Source of the DNA: Xiphias gladius | Taxonomy: Eukaryota > Chordata > Actinopteri > Istiophoriformes > Xiphiidae | Assembly (NCBI RefSeq): GCF_016859285.1 | Contig: NC_053402.1 | Location: forward strand, 8,204,531-8,268,530 | Length of the DNA: 64,000 nt | Reading direction: 5' to 3' | In this document: positions 34,829 to 48,800 of the stretch, in pieces | Layout: each line of letters begins with the position of its first letter | Position numbering within the stretch: the stretch's first letter is position 1 | The notes under the pieces: model-generated | What the model saw: only the letters and a program-made list of their open reading frames with translations | Told to the model about the DNA's origin: nothing | Databases searched by the model: none | Position numbers and translations under genes: made by a program

Positions 34829-35250
34829 GATGAACGCCCTGTGAATCTATCCCGTAATGTCCACAAGTCGAGTCCGGCTAAGTGAGAGACTCTCGAACTG
34901 TGACCGTGTGTGTTTGTGCTCTCAGCTGCTGACTTCACTTACTTTTAACCAACTTTGCGGCAGGTCACATCACGGGTACTCCTCCATGTGCCCAAACAGC
35001 CTGTATTATAATCAGCAAAGTGAAAGACGCCCCCGATTTCCTGTTGATTCGATTACGCGCCTGTCAGTCACGCCGCAGAGCAAATCAGAAAGCAGGGGGC
35101 GGGCTCTAATGAATGATAACCACAACAACAACCGTGTTCAATCGGGCACATTTCTCTCCACGCACGGAAAGCACGTGCAAGCCAGAGGACGCTCGAGGCC
35201 AGGTCCAACCGAGCGTCACGCGCCATCTAACGCCATGATGAAGTAGTGCA
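34829..35250 (-). promoter_or_regulatory. tef: Candidate distal tef promoter
   Basis: A GC-richer stretch upstream of the alternative first exon, with a CACGTG E-box at 35172-35177 and several CG-containing words. No TATA box is clear. Promoter role is inferred from position. Confidence 0.4.
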
Positions 35251-35271
35251 CTAGAAGGTGATGGCACAAAG

Positions 35272-35671
35272 CAGTGGAGGAAGTATTAGTAGCAGTACCA
35301 CACTGTGAAAGTATTTCATCATAATTTAAAGTCCTGCATTCAAAATGTTATTTCAATTAAGGTACGTAAGTATTATTAGCAATATTTACTCATATTAAAA
35401 GTAATAGTACTTAATGCAGAACATTGGCCCCTGTGAGTGTTACATTATCGTAAATTTTATTTATTAGATTCTTCATTTTTAAAGCTGTTGGGTGGTTTTA
35501 GTTTCATAACAATGCATCATGAGCTCATTATATGTTTTGCATGCAAATCTAAAAAATACAGTATTTTCCTCTTAATTATAAATACTAAAGTATAGTTTCA
35601 ACTGTATGTGCCTCAAATTGGTACCTAAGTACAGTACTTAAGTAAATGTTCTTAGTTACATTCGACCACTG
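35272..35671. mobile_element. hAT-like non-autonomous element
   Basis: It starts CAGTGGAGGAAGTATTAGTA and ends TACATTCGACCACTG, with internal AGTCCTGCATTCAAAATG and TTGGGTGGTTTTAGT. Same family as the elements at 10922 and near 34.3 kb. A 17-base word just left of it, GTAGTGCACTAGAAGGT, also occurs near 34473. Confidence 0.65.
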
Positions 35672-36272
35672 TTAAATAACTCCTGCTGAGGGCACAATCT
35701 GCAATTGACTTCAGAACCAAATACCTCATGACCTTTTTATTTATTATTATTTTCATCATTGGGTATTTATACCTATTGTTCTTAAAGATTTTTTGTCTTT
35801 ATTACGTCTACCTCTTTTTATTTTTATTTTTTCGTCACCATACATGCGCACATTTCCTTAGATACAAATATTTATGATAAATAACACATTTTCACACACA
35901 CATACACAAACATACAACCCTATTCCTATCATTAATATACATAGCAAACATATGACCTGAGGAAATGTACTGAGTTTAATTTTCTTTTCTGCAAGCTATT
36001 GCTGTCCCGTATATTCTTCAACCCTTTACAGAGGTCACAGGTCTGACTGGGGCAACAGTGCTTCACTCGGTTTACTTCTCATTCAGTTATACAATTACCA
36101 AAACTATTAGTCTCGTAATAACAATTTGGCCAATTAAGCAACACCCTTCTCTGATGATTAAAAATTAAGCAGAATAACAGACGTTTGTTCCAAATAAACA
36201 TTAAGTTTAATCATACCACCAAAAACAAATATGTCTTTGCTTGAGCACAAAATGGAACTTACCAATACAATT

Positions 36273-36278
36273 TTTATT
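36273..36278 (-). terminator. zc3h7b: Candidate zc3h7b polyadenylation signal
   Basis: AATAAA on the minus strand about 600 bases after the stop codon. Others lie near 35740. No usage evidence. Confidence 0.35.
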
Positions 36279-36875
36279 TGTGTTAAAGATAGAGACTTTG
36301 GAAAATAGTTTGTGGGCAGTTTTTTAATGCAGTTAGATGTTTTGAACATCCTCTCTCTTTTAAGGAAATATGGAATGAAAGCACTCTTAATATACTTCCT
36401 ACTTAAACAGAAGGGAAAAGAACAAAACACTTTAACAAAGACTTGTGTGAACATCACATGAATCAAAGCACACAAAAAGCTGCATATATGGTTAAATATA
36501 GACCCTCCACAAATGTTCTGTAATTAACAGTGTGTGTTTGTTCCTGCTGTGTTTTTTTAGAGTGGCACCAACAGTGGCCTTACTTTCACAGCATTGAATA
36601 GTTTGTACTGATGTTTCAGCTGAACAGACATGAGCATGAAGAAATTAAAATATTTACCAATTTAAAGTAAATGGTATATGGCATTTTGAGAAAGCAAATC
36701 TCAACATAGATACATGTCTTTCAGATTGCAAGTGATCTTTAGGCAAATTGGACACACTGATAGTTCGATCACATCGCCTGCTCGTTTTGGTTTTAGATTT
36801 TAAAACTCCTAATACACTGATATGCTAGTTTGGCAGTTAGAAAAAAGGCTCACAAAGTCAAAAGCTAAATTGGTA

Positions 36876-39800
36876 TCAGTCCTGAAGTAGAAAGTTGTAC
36901 TTCCCAAAGTTAAATTCATCAGGCATGATGAGCATGTCTTCCCTGGCTTTGGCCAGCTTCTGTCGCAGGAAATCCCGTCTCTCAGTCCACTCGACCAGCT
37001 CCTCCGGGCTGTGGGCGTAGTCGCAGCTCACACCGTCAGGACAGCCGCCATCCAACCTGTCAGTCATTAACATGATGCTAAATGTTTAATCAGTTTTTAC
37101 ATTTTTCTTTTTTAGTCTGTATATAAGTAAGTGTTCTCTGGACATTTTGAAAGTGTATTTAATTCCAAATCAAATAACTTGAAGTAATAAAGGCAAGTTC
37201 ACTACTGACAGCTCTTCACTCCAGTAGACTCTTAAACGTTTATACATTTTTTTTTTTTTTTTTTTTTTAAAACCACTGGAGTACAGTGCAACAAGCTGTA
37301 AACACAACACAACAATCAACTTATAAATCCACCAGCTAGTCATTAACTTTGTCTGTCTAGTGTTTGGTGTTGGACAGGTAGCATACAGTAGGTTTTAGTT
37401 TTCACTAAAAACACCAGCCTGTGTCCAGAAACAACGCTGATATATGAGTGAGAGAGAGAGAGAGAGAGAGAGAGATATTATATTATATTATATATATATT
37501 TTTTTTTTAATTAAAAAAAAAAAAAAAAATCGAAGCAGTTTCAAGATAGAAATTCATCTTGTCTATTGTAAAAAACGTAGTAGTGGACTGGTGGCCCAAA
37601 CCTTTTTACTCCGATACAGTATATAACAGAACTATAATGACAGAACAGCAGAGCATTGAACAGAAGTGAACTGTCAAGACCAAGTGTTAATTCCCTGCTG
37701 CTCTGGGACAGCAAAAAGAAAATTTTTCAACAAATTCAAACAGATATTTTTTTGTGAATGAACAGATACAGACTGTAGCCCTGTTTAACACCACTAGTAG
37801 CTATGTATTTTGTCTTGGCCCACTGTGAAGTGGCAAACTCCAACCAAATCTACCATTTAGAGTAATTAAAAACATTGGAAACAGTTGTTGAGAATATTTT
37901 TTTGTTAAAGAATAATTTAACACCAGCATTGTTTCACTGCTCTCCCTGGTTTAAAGTTTCATCTGTGTTTCTCTGACCACACCCAACAGTTATGTCACAG
38001 CATACTGTCACACATTACTGCAGCAGGATGACAAGTTAAAGCTGATGAAGGTCAGCAAAAAAACAGATTTTCAAGTGGTGCTAAGTTGCCCTGTAAGTTT
38101 TGTGGTTAAGGTGTCCGCACTTCGTCCTTGAATTCAGACCAACGACACTCTGATGCAGGATCCCTAACCATTTGAATTCAGCAGTGAATTATTTTCTGAA
38201 TCCAAAAACTGATCCAGGAAAAGGTCTTACTTGGGGCAGAGTTCAAAGTATGTTCCAGGAAAACGGTAACTCCACGTCAGAGCCTCGTCTTCTCCCTCAC
38301 AGCTGAACATTCGGTCCTTGTGCTTCTCAGAGGAGATGTGCTGCTGCCACTGCCGCTCACTGTTACTGTGTCTACCGCACAGATGGCAGTGGAAGCCATT
38401 CTAAAATAGAAAGAGGAAGGGTTGTTGTCATCTTCTGTTAACAGATGCATAGTCAGGAAGTTTTAGTTTGTTGTCGGTGGTGCTGTTTTTGGTCTTTGAC
38501 TTCATTGAAAGGAAAAATAAATGTAAACCCACCATTGGTTCAGCATAGTCCGTGGGCATGACAATATATTTCTCTTCTGGGATGGGCTGGGTGACCATGG
38601 CTCCCTCTGCTTGGTGGTTTTGGGTGGTTAATGTTAGCCACATGTCATATATCTGCTGCATGTCCCGCACTACAGGCACAGATAAAGAAAATCTCCTTAC
38701 CACTACGAGAATGTTCAGCAAGAGATGAAGTCAGACTGTAGGCACCCATATTTAAATGCAGTGTCAGAATTTTTTTGATTTATAATAAGGAATGTTAAAT
38801 GCATTAGATTATTAAACTGCACTTTATCTCCACTGTACATTGAGTGCAACTATCTCGATGTGGTGCCACAATGTCCACACAAATGGATAAAAACAACAAA
38901 ATGAAACCAGACAGGCCAGAAAAACTAGCAGCTCTTCAAACAGGGCTTTGTTATGGTAGGCTGATTTTCCATATTGCTTTATTATTTAATGGAAACTGTT
39001 CTGTAGAAAAATTTTAATAACTCACAGTCATTATTTTTCATGTACATCCACATCTCCTTCTCCTCTTGGCTGTGAGCAAAAGTGCATTTCCTAGTGTAGT
39101 TACATTTCCTTTTCTCCAAAATCTGGGTACATATCTGCAAAGACAAAGCTTTATGCTGTTACACAAAGATCTCAAAATGCAGTACAAACATTCAAGAGAC
39201 AACATAATTAGCAACAACAGTCAAACTTGCAAATTTCGTCTTCGAAGTGCCAGATATACAAAGCATAGCAAATATAAAAGATAAGAAATGCAAGAAACAG
39301 TGGGGAAGACATTTGCACATCTATGTGGAAATGTCTGTGATGAACCAGATTCTTTGGTCAAAAATACTTGTTTAAGGTGCATAAGAACAGAGGAAGCACA
39401 CCTACATCATACTGCACAGGGAAGTTCTTGGCATGTGGCAGTGGTCGGACCTGAACCCATTTATTTTTCTCTAAGGACTTGACCAGCAGTACTCGTCTGT
39501 CTTTAGTCCACCTGAAGATGATGTCACAAGAGGAGGACAGAAAAAGTGTAGTTTAACTTGTTTTATTTATTTGTTTGAATTCACCAATGATTTGTGATAT
39601 TTCTGACTCAGTGTGGTTCACCAGTTTTTTAACTTTTTTTTTTTTCCAAGCCGGCTTTAAATTCTTCCCCACATTTTAAGTTTTGTTATTTAACTGGATC
39701 TCTGATAACGTGACACGGCTATGTTTATAGATAATTTTTGCAATTTAAGTTTTATATTAAATACATTTTCCCATTATTATCTAAACTTGTAGAGGAACTA

Positions 39801-42800
39801 TGCAAAGGTATTATTTTTACTCACGTGTGCTTGGCCTTAGCAGTGCAGTACTTGAGGGCTTTGTCTGGTTCACTGACCAGGCCATCCCGCCAGCACTGAG
39901 CACAGACGAACTTCATATTCATATTCAGATTCTTTCCTCCTCCTCCTCCTCCTGGTTTGCTCCCGCCACTTCCAAAGGACAACTATTGCAGATTAAATGA
40001 TAACAAAGATAAACATGATGGTCATTTAACAGAATTCTTCTTTATTTTTCACTTCTCGTCTGCCAAAATCAACTATAAAATAATCTCAAAGATTACTAAT
40101 TAAAAAAAAGGTTTAAGTTGTACAATAATTAAACAGATTGTTATGAAATTGCACAAATGCAATACTCTGGTTGTTACTAGCATAGTACAAGTTACAAAAA
40201 GGGGAACATTTCAGTCAACGAAGACATTAACAAAGTCAGCAGTGAGGTGGTGTCACTGCTTCAGAATGCGGGTAATTATATTTAGAAAAGTAAGAGCACA
40301 CAGAGAGGATGCTGGACAAGATGACCGTCAACAAACTAATGACAAGTCGTGCTATATGCTGGAGAAACACCGTTTCATTTCTATAAAAATGATTAAAATA
40401 GTTTCTTACTCTATTCCATTTCTGTTTGTTTGACTTTTGCTTCTGCTTGTCATAATACTTTGTGGCTATTTTCACAATCTCATCATGGCTGATACCTGTA
40501 AACAACACAAACACACATATACAGGAATAAAGCTGCCGTTCATTTTGAGAGACACAGTATAAGCTGCTGCTATCTTCTGGGTTTTAGTCAGAATATTGAA
40601 AGGGAACACTTATACACTGTCTATAACAATTATTATTTTTACTACATTTAATAACTCTGTTCAACAGAAAAAATACTTTAAAGCTGTATTAACAGTATTA
40701 ATTGATTTTTTTGATGATTTTTTTTTGGCGACTTGAGAGCAGCAGAACACACTGTAAATGATATTGTCTTTTTAAAAACACCTTAGAAAATTGATTGGGC
40801 AAATGTGTTAGCAAACAGTTGCCTACTTACAGATCCAGCAGAACCGGAGAGACATTATCATAAATTTGGAGGCATATAAGTGTCCACCTGATAAATTTAA
40901 GTTAAATGTTCACTCTGTCTTTGAGCTTTTTTTGGTCTCTAAGATCTCCCAACAGAAATATCCGGCTCTTTGGCTGCTATATTCTCTACTGTGTTCGCCA
41001 GCTAGTTGCTAACTGTCTCTGTCTGCTGTTTGGCACTGAGCAGGTAGAGGACAGTGGACAATCAAAAGTGTTCAAACCCAATCCTACTTTAATAAGCCCC
41101 TTCCATTTTGTCATCTCACCACCATCTGAAGCCTACATCTTTTCAGTGTTTTTTTTTTTTTTTCAAGTTAACAAATTAAATTCAAATGCTCTTGATTCTA
41201 CTTTTTCCGGTGCAGGTGTCTGATAGACTGCACCTGTGTCTCGCTGCACCCTCCAGGTTTTGAGCTCTATGATAGAGTGGGCGTAATGGCAGGAGTCTTC
41301 TCTCTGGCAGCCGTACCGGATGGCTTGGTGGCACAAATCCAACTGGCACAGGACGCTCAGTGGACGGACTTTCCTGTAGTTCACATTGTGGGTCCTCACC
41401 ACAAATGCCAAGCACCTGGCCGGCACAGAGGGAGCAATCAAAGTGTGTTTAAGATCGAGAGAAAGACATGAGAGTTAAAAGATGAAGCATATGATTGAAA
41501 TGAGGGAGGGTAAAAGGATGAGGACTCGCAGGGACATATATGTTGTAAACACGCTCACTTATTAGCATCAAAGGTGTGGCGAACAGCCAAGTTAGAGCAG
41601 ATGGTATGATTGTCTCTGCAGCGCTTACTGATGATTCTAGGTTTACTGTCATAGCACTCCTAGAGAGACAGAAAGACAAAAATAAAAAGAGGAAAATCAA
41701 AAAAAAAAGGAGAGAGACAAACAACAGGACAGAAAGGAAAAAAGAAAGACAGACAAATTTGTAGATTAAGAGGATGAATGCCTTAATGAATGAATATAAA
41801 TGAATAAATCTATTATGATACAGAAACATTCTGTGTAAATGTTCAAGAGAAAGATTTGTGTGTAACAGTGCTGATAGAACGCTGGCAACTGGTACCTTTT
41901 GGGTTTCCAGGGTTAAACATTTAATATATTTCTACTCAGTATCACAGAATTAATTTAAAACATTGTGGGAACTCTAAATAAAGTGTTAAGAAGATTTTTT
42001 AGAATCAAGGAAAATCCCATTGATCATCTATGGAGGACAAGAAATGACTTATTTATTCATAAAAATAAAAAAAATGCTGTCATGAATAAATGATTAAATT
42101 AAATAAGTATACAATTACATGTTTAAATAAGTAATTAAGTAAATAATTAAATACATAATTAAATGAATGAATGGTAATTAATCAGGAAAAACGTTAATAT
42201 TAATGTCATCATTATTACTTTATTTCTACATTTCAATTCATTCAAAGATTTATTGCTGTATTTTTATTTGTGGATTTTTGTGTCTTAACGAGGTCGGTGG
42301 TGCTCACAAAACCACTGTAAAGCACGATTGGTAACAGGAGTTAGTATAACCTATGTACAATAAGAAATACAGGTAGAAAAGTAGAAGTAGTTTAAATTTG
42401 CAGATATGTATGGATAAATTACATTATTTATTTCCTAATTAATAATGTTATTTATTTATTCAGTTATTCTGCATTTAATTAGTCATGCATTCATTAAAGT
42501 TTTTTAAATATTCTTTTATTTATTAACATATTTATTCATTTCTGCATTATTAATAATATTATACAAATTATAATTTGTATAGTATTATTTTTCATATATC
42601 TTTGTTGTTCAGTGTTTCTTTTTTTATGTTGGATTATATCGTATTGCGTTTTGATATTTTCCCCTCATACTGGTTGTGAACGCATTTTCTTCTTTATCGT
42701 GGAAGTTGTTTAAAAAATATAAATAAAAAGGGAAAAAAAGCTTTTTTTGTCTTCTATGATTAAGGGAGACCTGTATACATTAAAAAATTATAAAACAACC

Positions 42801-45800
42801 TAATTTCCGAAAAATAATACAGGATAGAAGAACAGTAATATACTTATTAGAAAATAGTAAACAGCAATATTTATAAAACAAATCCATAATTAAATAACTA
42901 TTTGAACATAAAAGGGAATAATAAAATTATTAAAATTATAAATATAATAGCAAAGATAAGTAAAACAGATATGACTCGATTTGAAAGCAGGTTTGTAAAA
43001 ACTGACCTGACAGAGGAACACGAACATGCCCTTGTGTTCCTGCAGAAGGTGTATGATGCTGTTCACAGGGTCCAGTGTGACAACTGCTGTTTCAAACAGC
43101 AGGCTTCTGTCCAGCGTCCCCTTCCTCTCTTCTGTCCAAACATCGATCTCCAGCTGGTTGTAGGCAAACATACATTTCTCTCTGTACTTACAACGGCCCG
43201 AACCCCCAAACTTCAGCATCTCTGGACATGGAAGAAGATACACAACAAACGTAAACACAGTCACGTGACTCACTCATTGTTATTAGAAGTTCTCACTTTA
43301 ATTGCACAGCTGTTTGAATTTGAGTAGTTACTAAGTGACTGGCATGACTGTTTTGCTGAATTCATTTGTTCTGTCATTTGCTCCTGTGCTCCACTGTTTC
43401 TGACCAATCAGCGTGGCAGAAAGTTGCCTTCCTTACTCAGGAAAAATGTAAACACTGGGTAACTTTCCAAAACTACCAAGTCATATCAAGAATGCCTGAT
43501 TCTTGTAAATCCAAGCTGCCTTCCCGGACACAACTGCAAAGTATGATGAAATTTTAAGAGACTGTCACATGGCTAAAGGCAGACAACACTGCTTCATACT
43601 TGGAAAGAGCAAAATGTGTTTCAGGATCTGCCATGTCAAGTGAGCATCATGACTCACAGTCAAGTGATGTCGAAAACCATGACTAAACAAACTGGTTGTG
43701 TTTTAGATAGTATTCGAGAACTTTGGCTTCTTTTGTGAAGTGAGTCTACAACCATGCTAGAAACTCTGTGAGGCTGTACCTGGGCAAATATTACTGCTTT
43801 GAGCTTAATGCTAACATCAGCATGCTAATGCTCAAAATAACAATGCTAACATGCTGATGCTTTACAGGTATAATGTTTACCATATTAGTTTTAGCGTGTC
43901 AGCATGCTAACATTTGCTAATTAGTGACACAAAATACAGCTGAGGCTGATGGGAATGTTATTACCGTACTGGACCAATTGGGAAAAATTTCATATGAGCT
44001 GCTGGTGGCACGAGTTGAGTTTGGAGGATCACCACAGTCATTAGGATTTATCCTCTGACCCCCATAGAAATCTGGGCTAATTGTCTACCCATCTAATGGT
44101 TGTTGAGATATTTCTGTCTGGACCAAATTGGTGGATAATTCCCATCCACAGAGCCACTAGCATGGCTGAAAACTGCTATGTGTTAACACATGTTAATACT
44201 TGATAGAATGTATTTTTCCCCTTCATGAATGTTACATAAGCATAAGTTCATCAGGCTCTCATATTTGAACATGCTTACCTCAGCTCTGGTGAGGATGATA
44301 TGGGTAGATGACAGAGATTCTAGGAAACTTGACTGGGCCAAACTATGTTAAGTCTAGGATAGTTTGCAGTATCCATACATGATGACAATAAAAAGACAAA
44401 TGAAGAAACACCTGATGTGCTCTTACTGTATATAAGGCAGCTCAATCCTTTGCCAAGCTGTCATTCTCTGCTACTCATTCTGTCTTTAGCGTGAATGAAC
44501 CGAGCTCGTATTTAAACTTGGAATGGATTGTTTGTGGTCATCTGACTCTTTAAACTACGCAGAGATCATCCTTAAGTTCCTTAATAACATTACTCCTTAA
44601 TCTAAAGTATCTACAAAAGTATCATTTTGGCTTCAGTACTGAAGCTCAGATATCGTAATAGCTACTGCACTGAAAGAATTCAAAAATACCCAGCCCTCTC
44701 AGCAGAGCACATAGAGCTGGTGAGTTCTCCCTTCTACAGCCTGACAACGAATGATTAAGAATCATTTCCCTCTCGAGATCAGACCCACAGTCTAGTCAGG
44801 CCATAAAATGCGAGAAATGCGTGACCTTAACTTCAAGTGCAATATTCAGAGACATGAATTCCTCTCTTTATATTCCAATGATCTGTCAAATAATTAGCTT
44901 GTCAGACACCATGAAACATCCATATACATTTCTCTCTCAGGCTGTCTGAAGAAACTGTGTCTCTGCTCTGTTATAGCTGAACATGGTCAATTTAGACAAA
45001 AATACTTTTTTTCCCCCCATTCTTTTATTCTACATTGACATGAACACGTGGAATAAAAAGAAACTGGGAATGAGATAGCAGTAGTGTGATCTTTTTGTGC
45101 AGATATTATTTACCCGGCAACTGCAAAGAATTTATGGATGTGCGAGTTCCTCCTTATGATTGCTAAAATAATGTAACTTCATCACTGAAAACCTATTTTG
45201 GCATTTAATTAACACTTTCTGGTTGGTTGCGTACTGTTGAAGGAAATTAGGTAATCTGCATAATCACTGCTTAATGGGTGTGTTATCAATATAAGGCACA
45301 ATGTTCAATATATTGTATGTAATCGGTCTACTGCATATTATCGGTAATCCAACAGTACATTCGGACAAGTGGATGCCAGAAAGAGCGTGCATTGGGAATT
45401 GGCATTTTTGGGAAAATTGAACTGCAGGAGAAGCTTTGCAGAGGTGTATGAGAAGCCCTTTATGGTATACAGATGGGACTTGAACATCCAGGTGTTTTCC
45501 TTCTAACAGCTGAAGCTACAGCCTAGCCCTGCTCAAGTATCACACCTATCAAAGCGTCCCATGTGTGTGTATTGACAAATCAGTAACATCACGTTCCACA
45601 AGGAGGAGTGTAGGATGGGATGGAGTTATGGAGGTTTATAAATTAATGCTGGGAAAATCTTTCTGTTCTGAATCCTGAATCCAGACCCTTCCTGTGTCAG
45701 ATTCTTACTTTTTACTCTCTGTTATCTGAAGAATAAATGATTGTGTGATAAAGTCCTATGCAAATCTATTTAACTACAATAATGAGCAATGAAAAATTAA

Positions 45801-48800
45801 TACCAACAAAAAGAAGAGTTCCCTATATCAACCATGTATTTGATTTTTAGTTCCTTACCCTTGCAAAGTACAAAGGGCCCTCTGAAGGACGTCCAAGGAG
45901 GAATTGGTCGCACTCTGGTCCACTCTGAAGGGTAAGCTGCCTTTCGTCTACATAACAGAATGTCTCGCTTACAGCTGTGAACCAGGTCTGGCTTGTGAAC
46001 GAAAGTATATATCCCCTGACCTGAAAACAAATGTTGCACAAATGTACAAAATATTTTGCAAAAATTGAAGATATTCAATAGGAACAAAAGTAGGAGTTGA
46101 TGTTTCTGTTATTGAACATTTACATTCGTGAATATCTACAAATGAATATTTGTAACCTGTGAGACATAGTAGGATCATTATGATTTTCTTATGATTACAG
46201 TTAGTTTGGGACAGGGCTGCACCGCTAACGTACCTTCCCGAGGGAAACAGGCAGAGCAGGCCTGCAGGAATTCATGGGTTGAGGATAGTGGGTTCGAGAC
46301 TGCAACTGGCACTTGGTTTTTCCTCTCCTTTATTGCCACAGTAAGAATAAGATTTCAATTAATGCTAACAAAAACAGACACAAACACACACACACAAAAA
46401 ACTGGACTGTGGTAACACAGTCCAGATAATAAGGCTTACTTTTTTGTTATTCTTTGGAGATCGCATTACTGGAGCTGCAGCAGTGTGAGAGCCTGGGATA
46501 CCTGAGGAGCAACAAGAGAATTGTTACAAATTATGTATACCTGTACCTGTGTACACACTGCGCTAAATGGGCTAAAACATGCACAAACACCAGTATGATT
46601 TCTTAAAAAAGGGGAACACTTACTGAAGTTGCATGAAAATTTAAAAAGTGTCTGGGATTACTGTATTTTTTAAATGACTATTTCACACTATCATACATTT
46701 TTGGTGCAAGTCAGAGTAAATTTATATATACGAACCATGACATGCTCAAAGTGTTTCCTTTCTTCCTCAAAGTTGACATGAAACATACACTGTACTGTAG
46801 GTCAGTGGTTCCCAACCTGGGGATCAGAACCCCCCAAAAGGGTCCCCCCAAAAAAAACATCTTATGGGTCACAGGTCATCCAGTGATTAAAGGAAAATAT
46901 AATTACAATATACATTCAGTTCTTCAGGCCTCTAAAATTCCTACAAAGATTTGCAGGGAAAAAAAAAAGTTGGGAACCACTACTGTAAGTCAAAGCCTTC
47001 TAGCTAATTTCAACATCTATTAGTTGTAATGAAATCTAAAAGGACAGGTCTCCTGCTTTGCTAATAACATGATAAAGTCACCAATAAATCATAATCACCA
47101 GTTGAGCTGAAATCGGTGAGCAAGTCCGGATCTATTCCCGTAATGGAGACTGATGGCAAAGCTGCCCTAACACCTTCCACTAAGGGAAACGGGTCCAGGA
47201 CATCAAGGGAGTCAAGCTGATCCACAGCTTTCACATCAATTGTAGAGACATCACCACTCTGACTAAGTGGATCCGAGACAGTCTCAAGGGGATCTAGTTC
47301 ATCTATCAAATCATCAAGGGACTTTTCCCTCAAGAACAATTCTGTTTTAGATTCATTAACTTCTTCAATAGCAGCAGCAGCATTAGGTGTAGTATCCAAG
47401 AAGTCATCCAGGGAATCAAGACCATCCAGGGTATCCAGCGCTGCAGGGGTTGGTCCTAAATTTGTAGCACCTGTGCCACCTCCAATTCCAGAGAAGTTGT
47501 CTAAGGCATCCAGCCCCTGCGAGGTCAAGAGGTCGTCCAGGGTATCCAGTGCTTCAGTCGTAGTGATTTGCTCACCACCTGAAAATGAATCTAGGGAGTT
47601 GAGTTGGCTGATGGCCAAAGTGAAGAAGGCAGGGGGTAGCTGGGGTGTTGGGGCAGGCAGGACTGAAGGAACCTTGTGTGCGCAAATGGATGTCTTGCCG
47701 GGAGCTGAGAATGCTGCCTGGATGTGGGTCTGGAAAACAAGGAGAGAGAAACTTGACTGAAGATGGATGCAAAAAAAAAAAAAGTTTTTGATGGCTGTTG
47801 TGTGACAACAGCTGGGTAATATCAACATGATTCTGATTTAATTTATTTATTCACTAAAAACAATTTAATGAAATACAACTACAATATTTATTACAAACTG
47901 CCCAAACTTAAAGCTGCACTAATCAATCGATATTTTTTTACATCAACAATGGATCAAATGACGTGTAATGTAAAAAGGGGGCACTCGTAGTGATGACCCC
48001 ACAGAGGATTATCACCCAACTCTGCGGTTACCCTCAGCTCTGTAGAGCATTTTGGTTTTTTAGGTTATTGTCGTGGTTTTGGATCCTGAAAATTCTCCCA
48101 AAACAAAATAGCAGACTGACACAGTTAGCAAGGGCCAGATAGTTCACCCTGGAGTCGGCGGGTACCCACATAGACAAAAGTTCATGCTGTTTTGCAGAGC
48201 AGCCATATCTCAAAATATCAGATACAGGAGCTTCCCACTCAACAAACAATTAGAATTCCACGTTTCTGCATCACTTATTTTTAGAAGAGATAAAAAGGCA
48301 AAAGAATATATTCTGTCATAGATTACCTATCCAAAGCAAGATTAAACTATGACAAGTCGATTCTTACTGCACAGAAATTAAGGAAACATATGCAATTTGT
48401 TGTAAATGAAAAAGCAATATGAATGTTTTCTTATATGATGTGTGCAATTCTCAAAAATTTCAAGATTTGGACATGCTTGATTTATTATTACATTCTTTTC
48501 CAGACTTTCCGGTTAAGTAATTACCAGGGACAAAAGTTAGTTACTGGTCTGCCAGAACAAAGGCTGCGTTCAGATAGACATTCACCCTGCTTTAAAACAA
48601 CACAAGGGGGTGTTGTTTCATGTACTGGTGAGACAGTTAAATATGAACCGGTAATTCCAGTTTTACGAAAGTCTTGCATGTGCACTTGCAAAACAAATGA
48701 GAGCAAACTTCTGTGTGAACATAGCCAAACACAGCACAAACAGATTTTACATCAGTTGACTCCTGCTCAGTGGGGAAGCAGTCGAGCAGACTGTCTAAAT

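Noticed and set aside
38085-38175. Possible second tRNA-derived SINE
   Set aside because: GTGGTTAAGGTGTCCGC and GAATTCAGACC loosely resemble A and B boxes, but neither matches well and no tail is visible.
46191-47023. Plus-strand frames over zc3h7b and the hAT element
   Set aside because: They cross verified minus-strand exons, an intron and a transposon.
47089-47098. Alternative donor TTATTG|gtgact for the LD exon of zc3h7b
   Set aside because: It would join in phase 0 and give an early stop in the next exon; the donor at 47099 keeps the frame.
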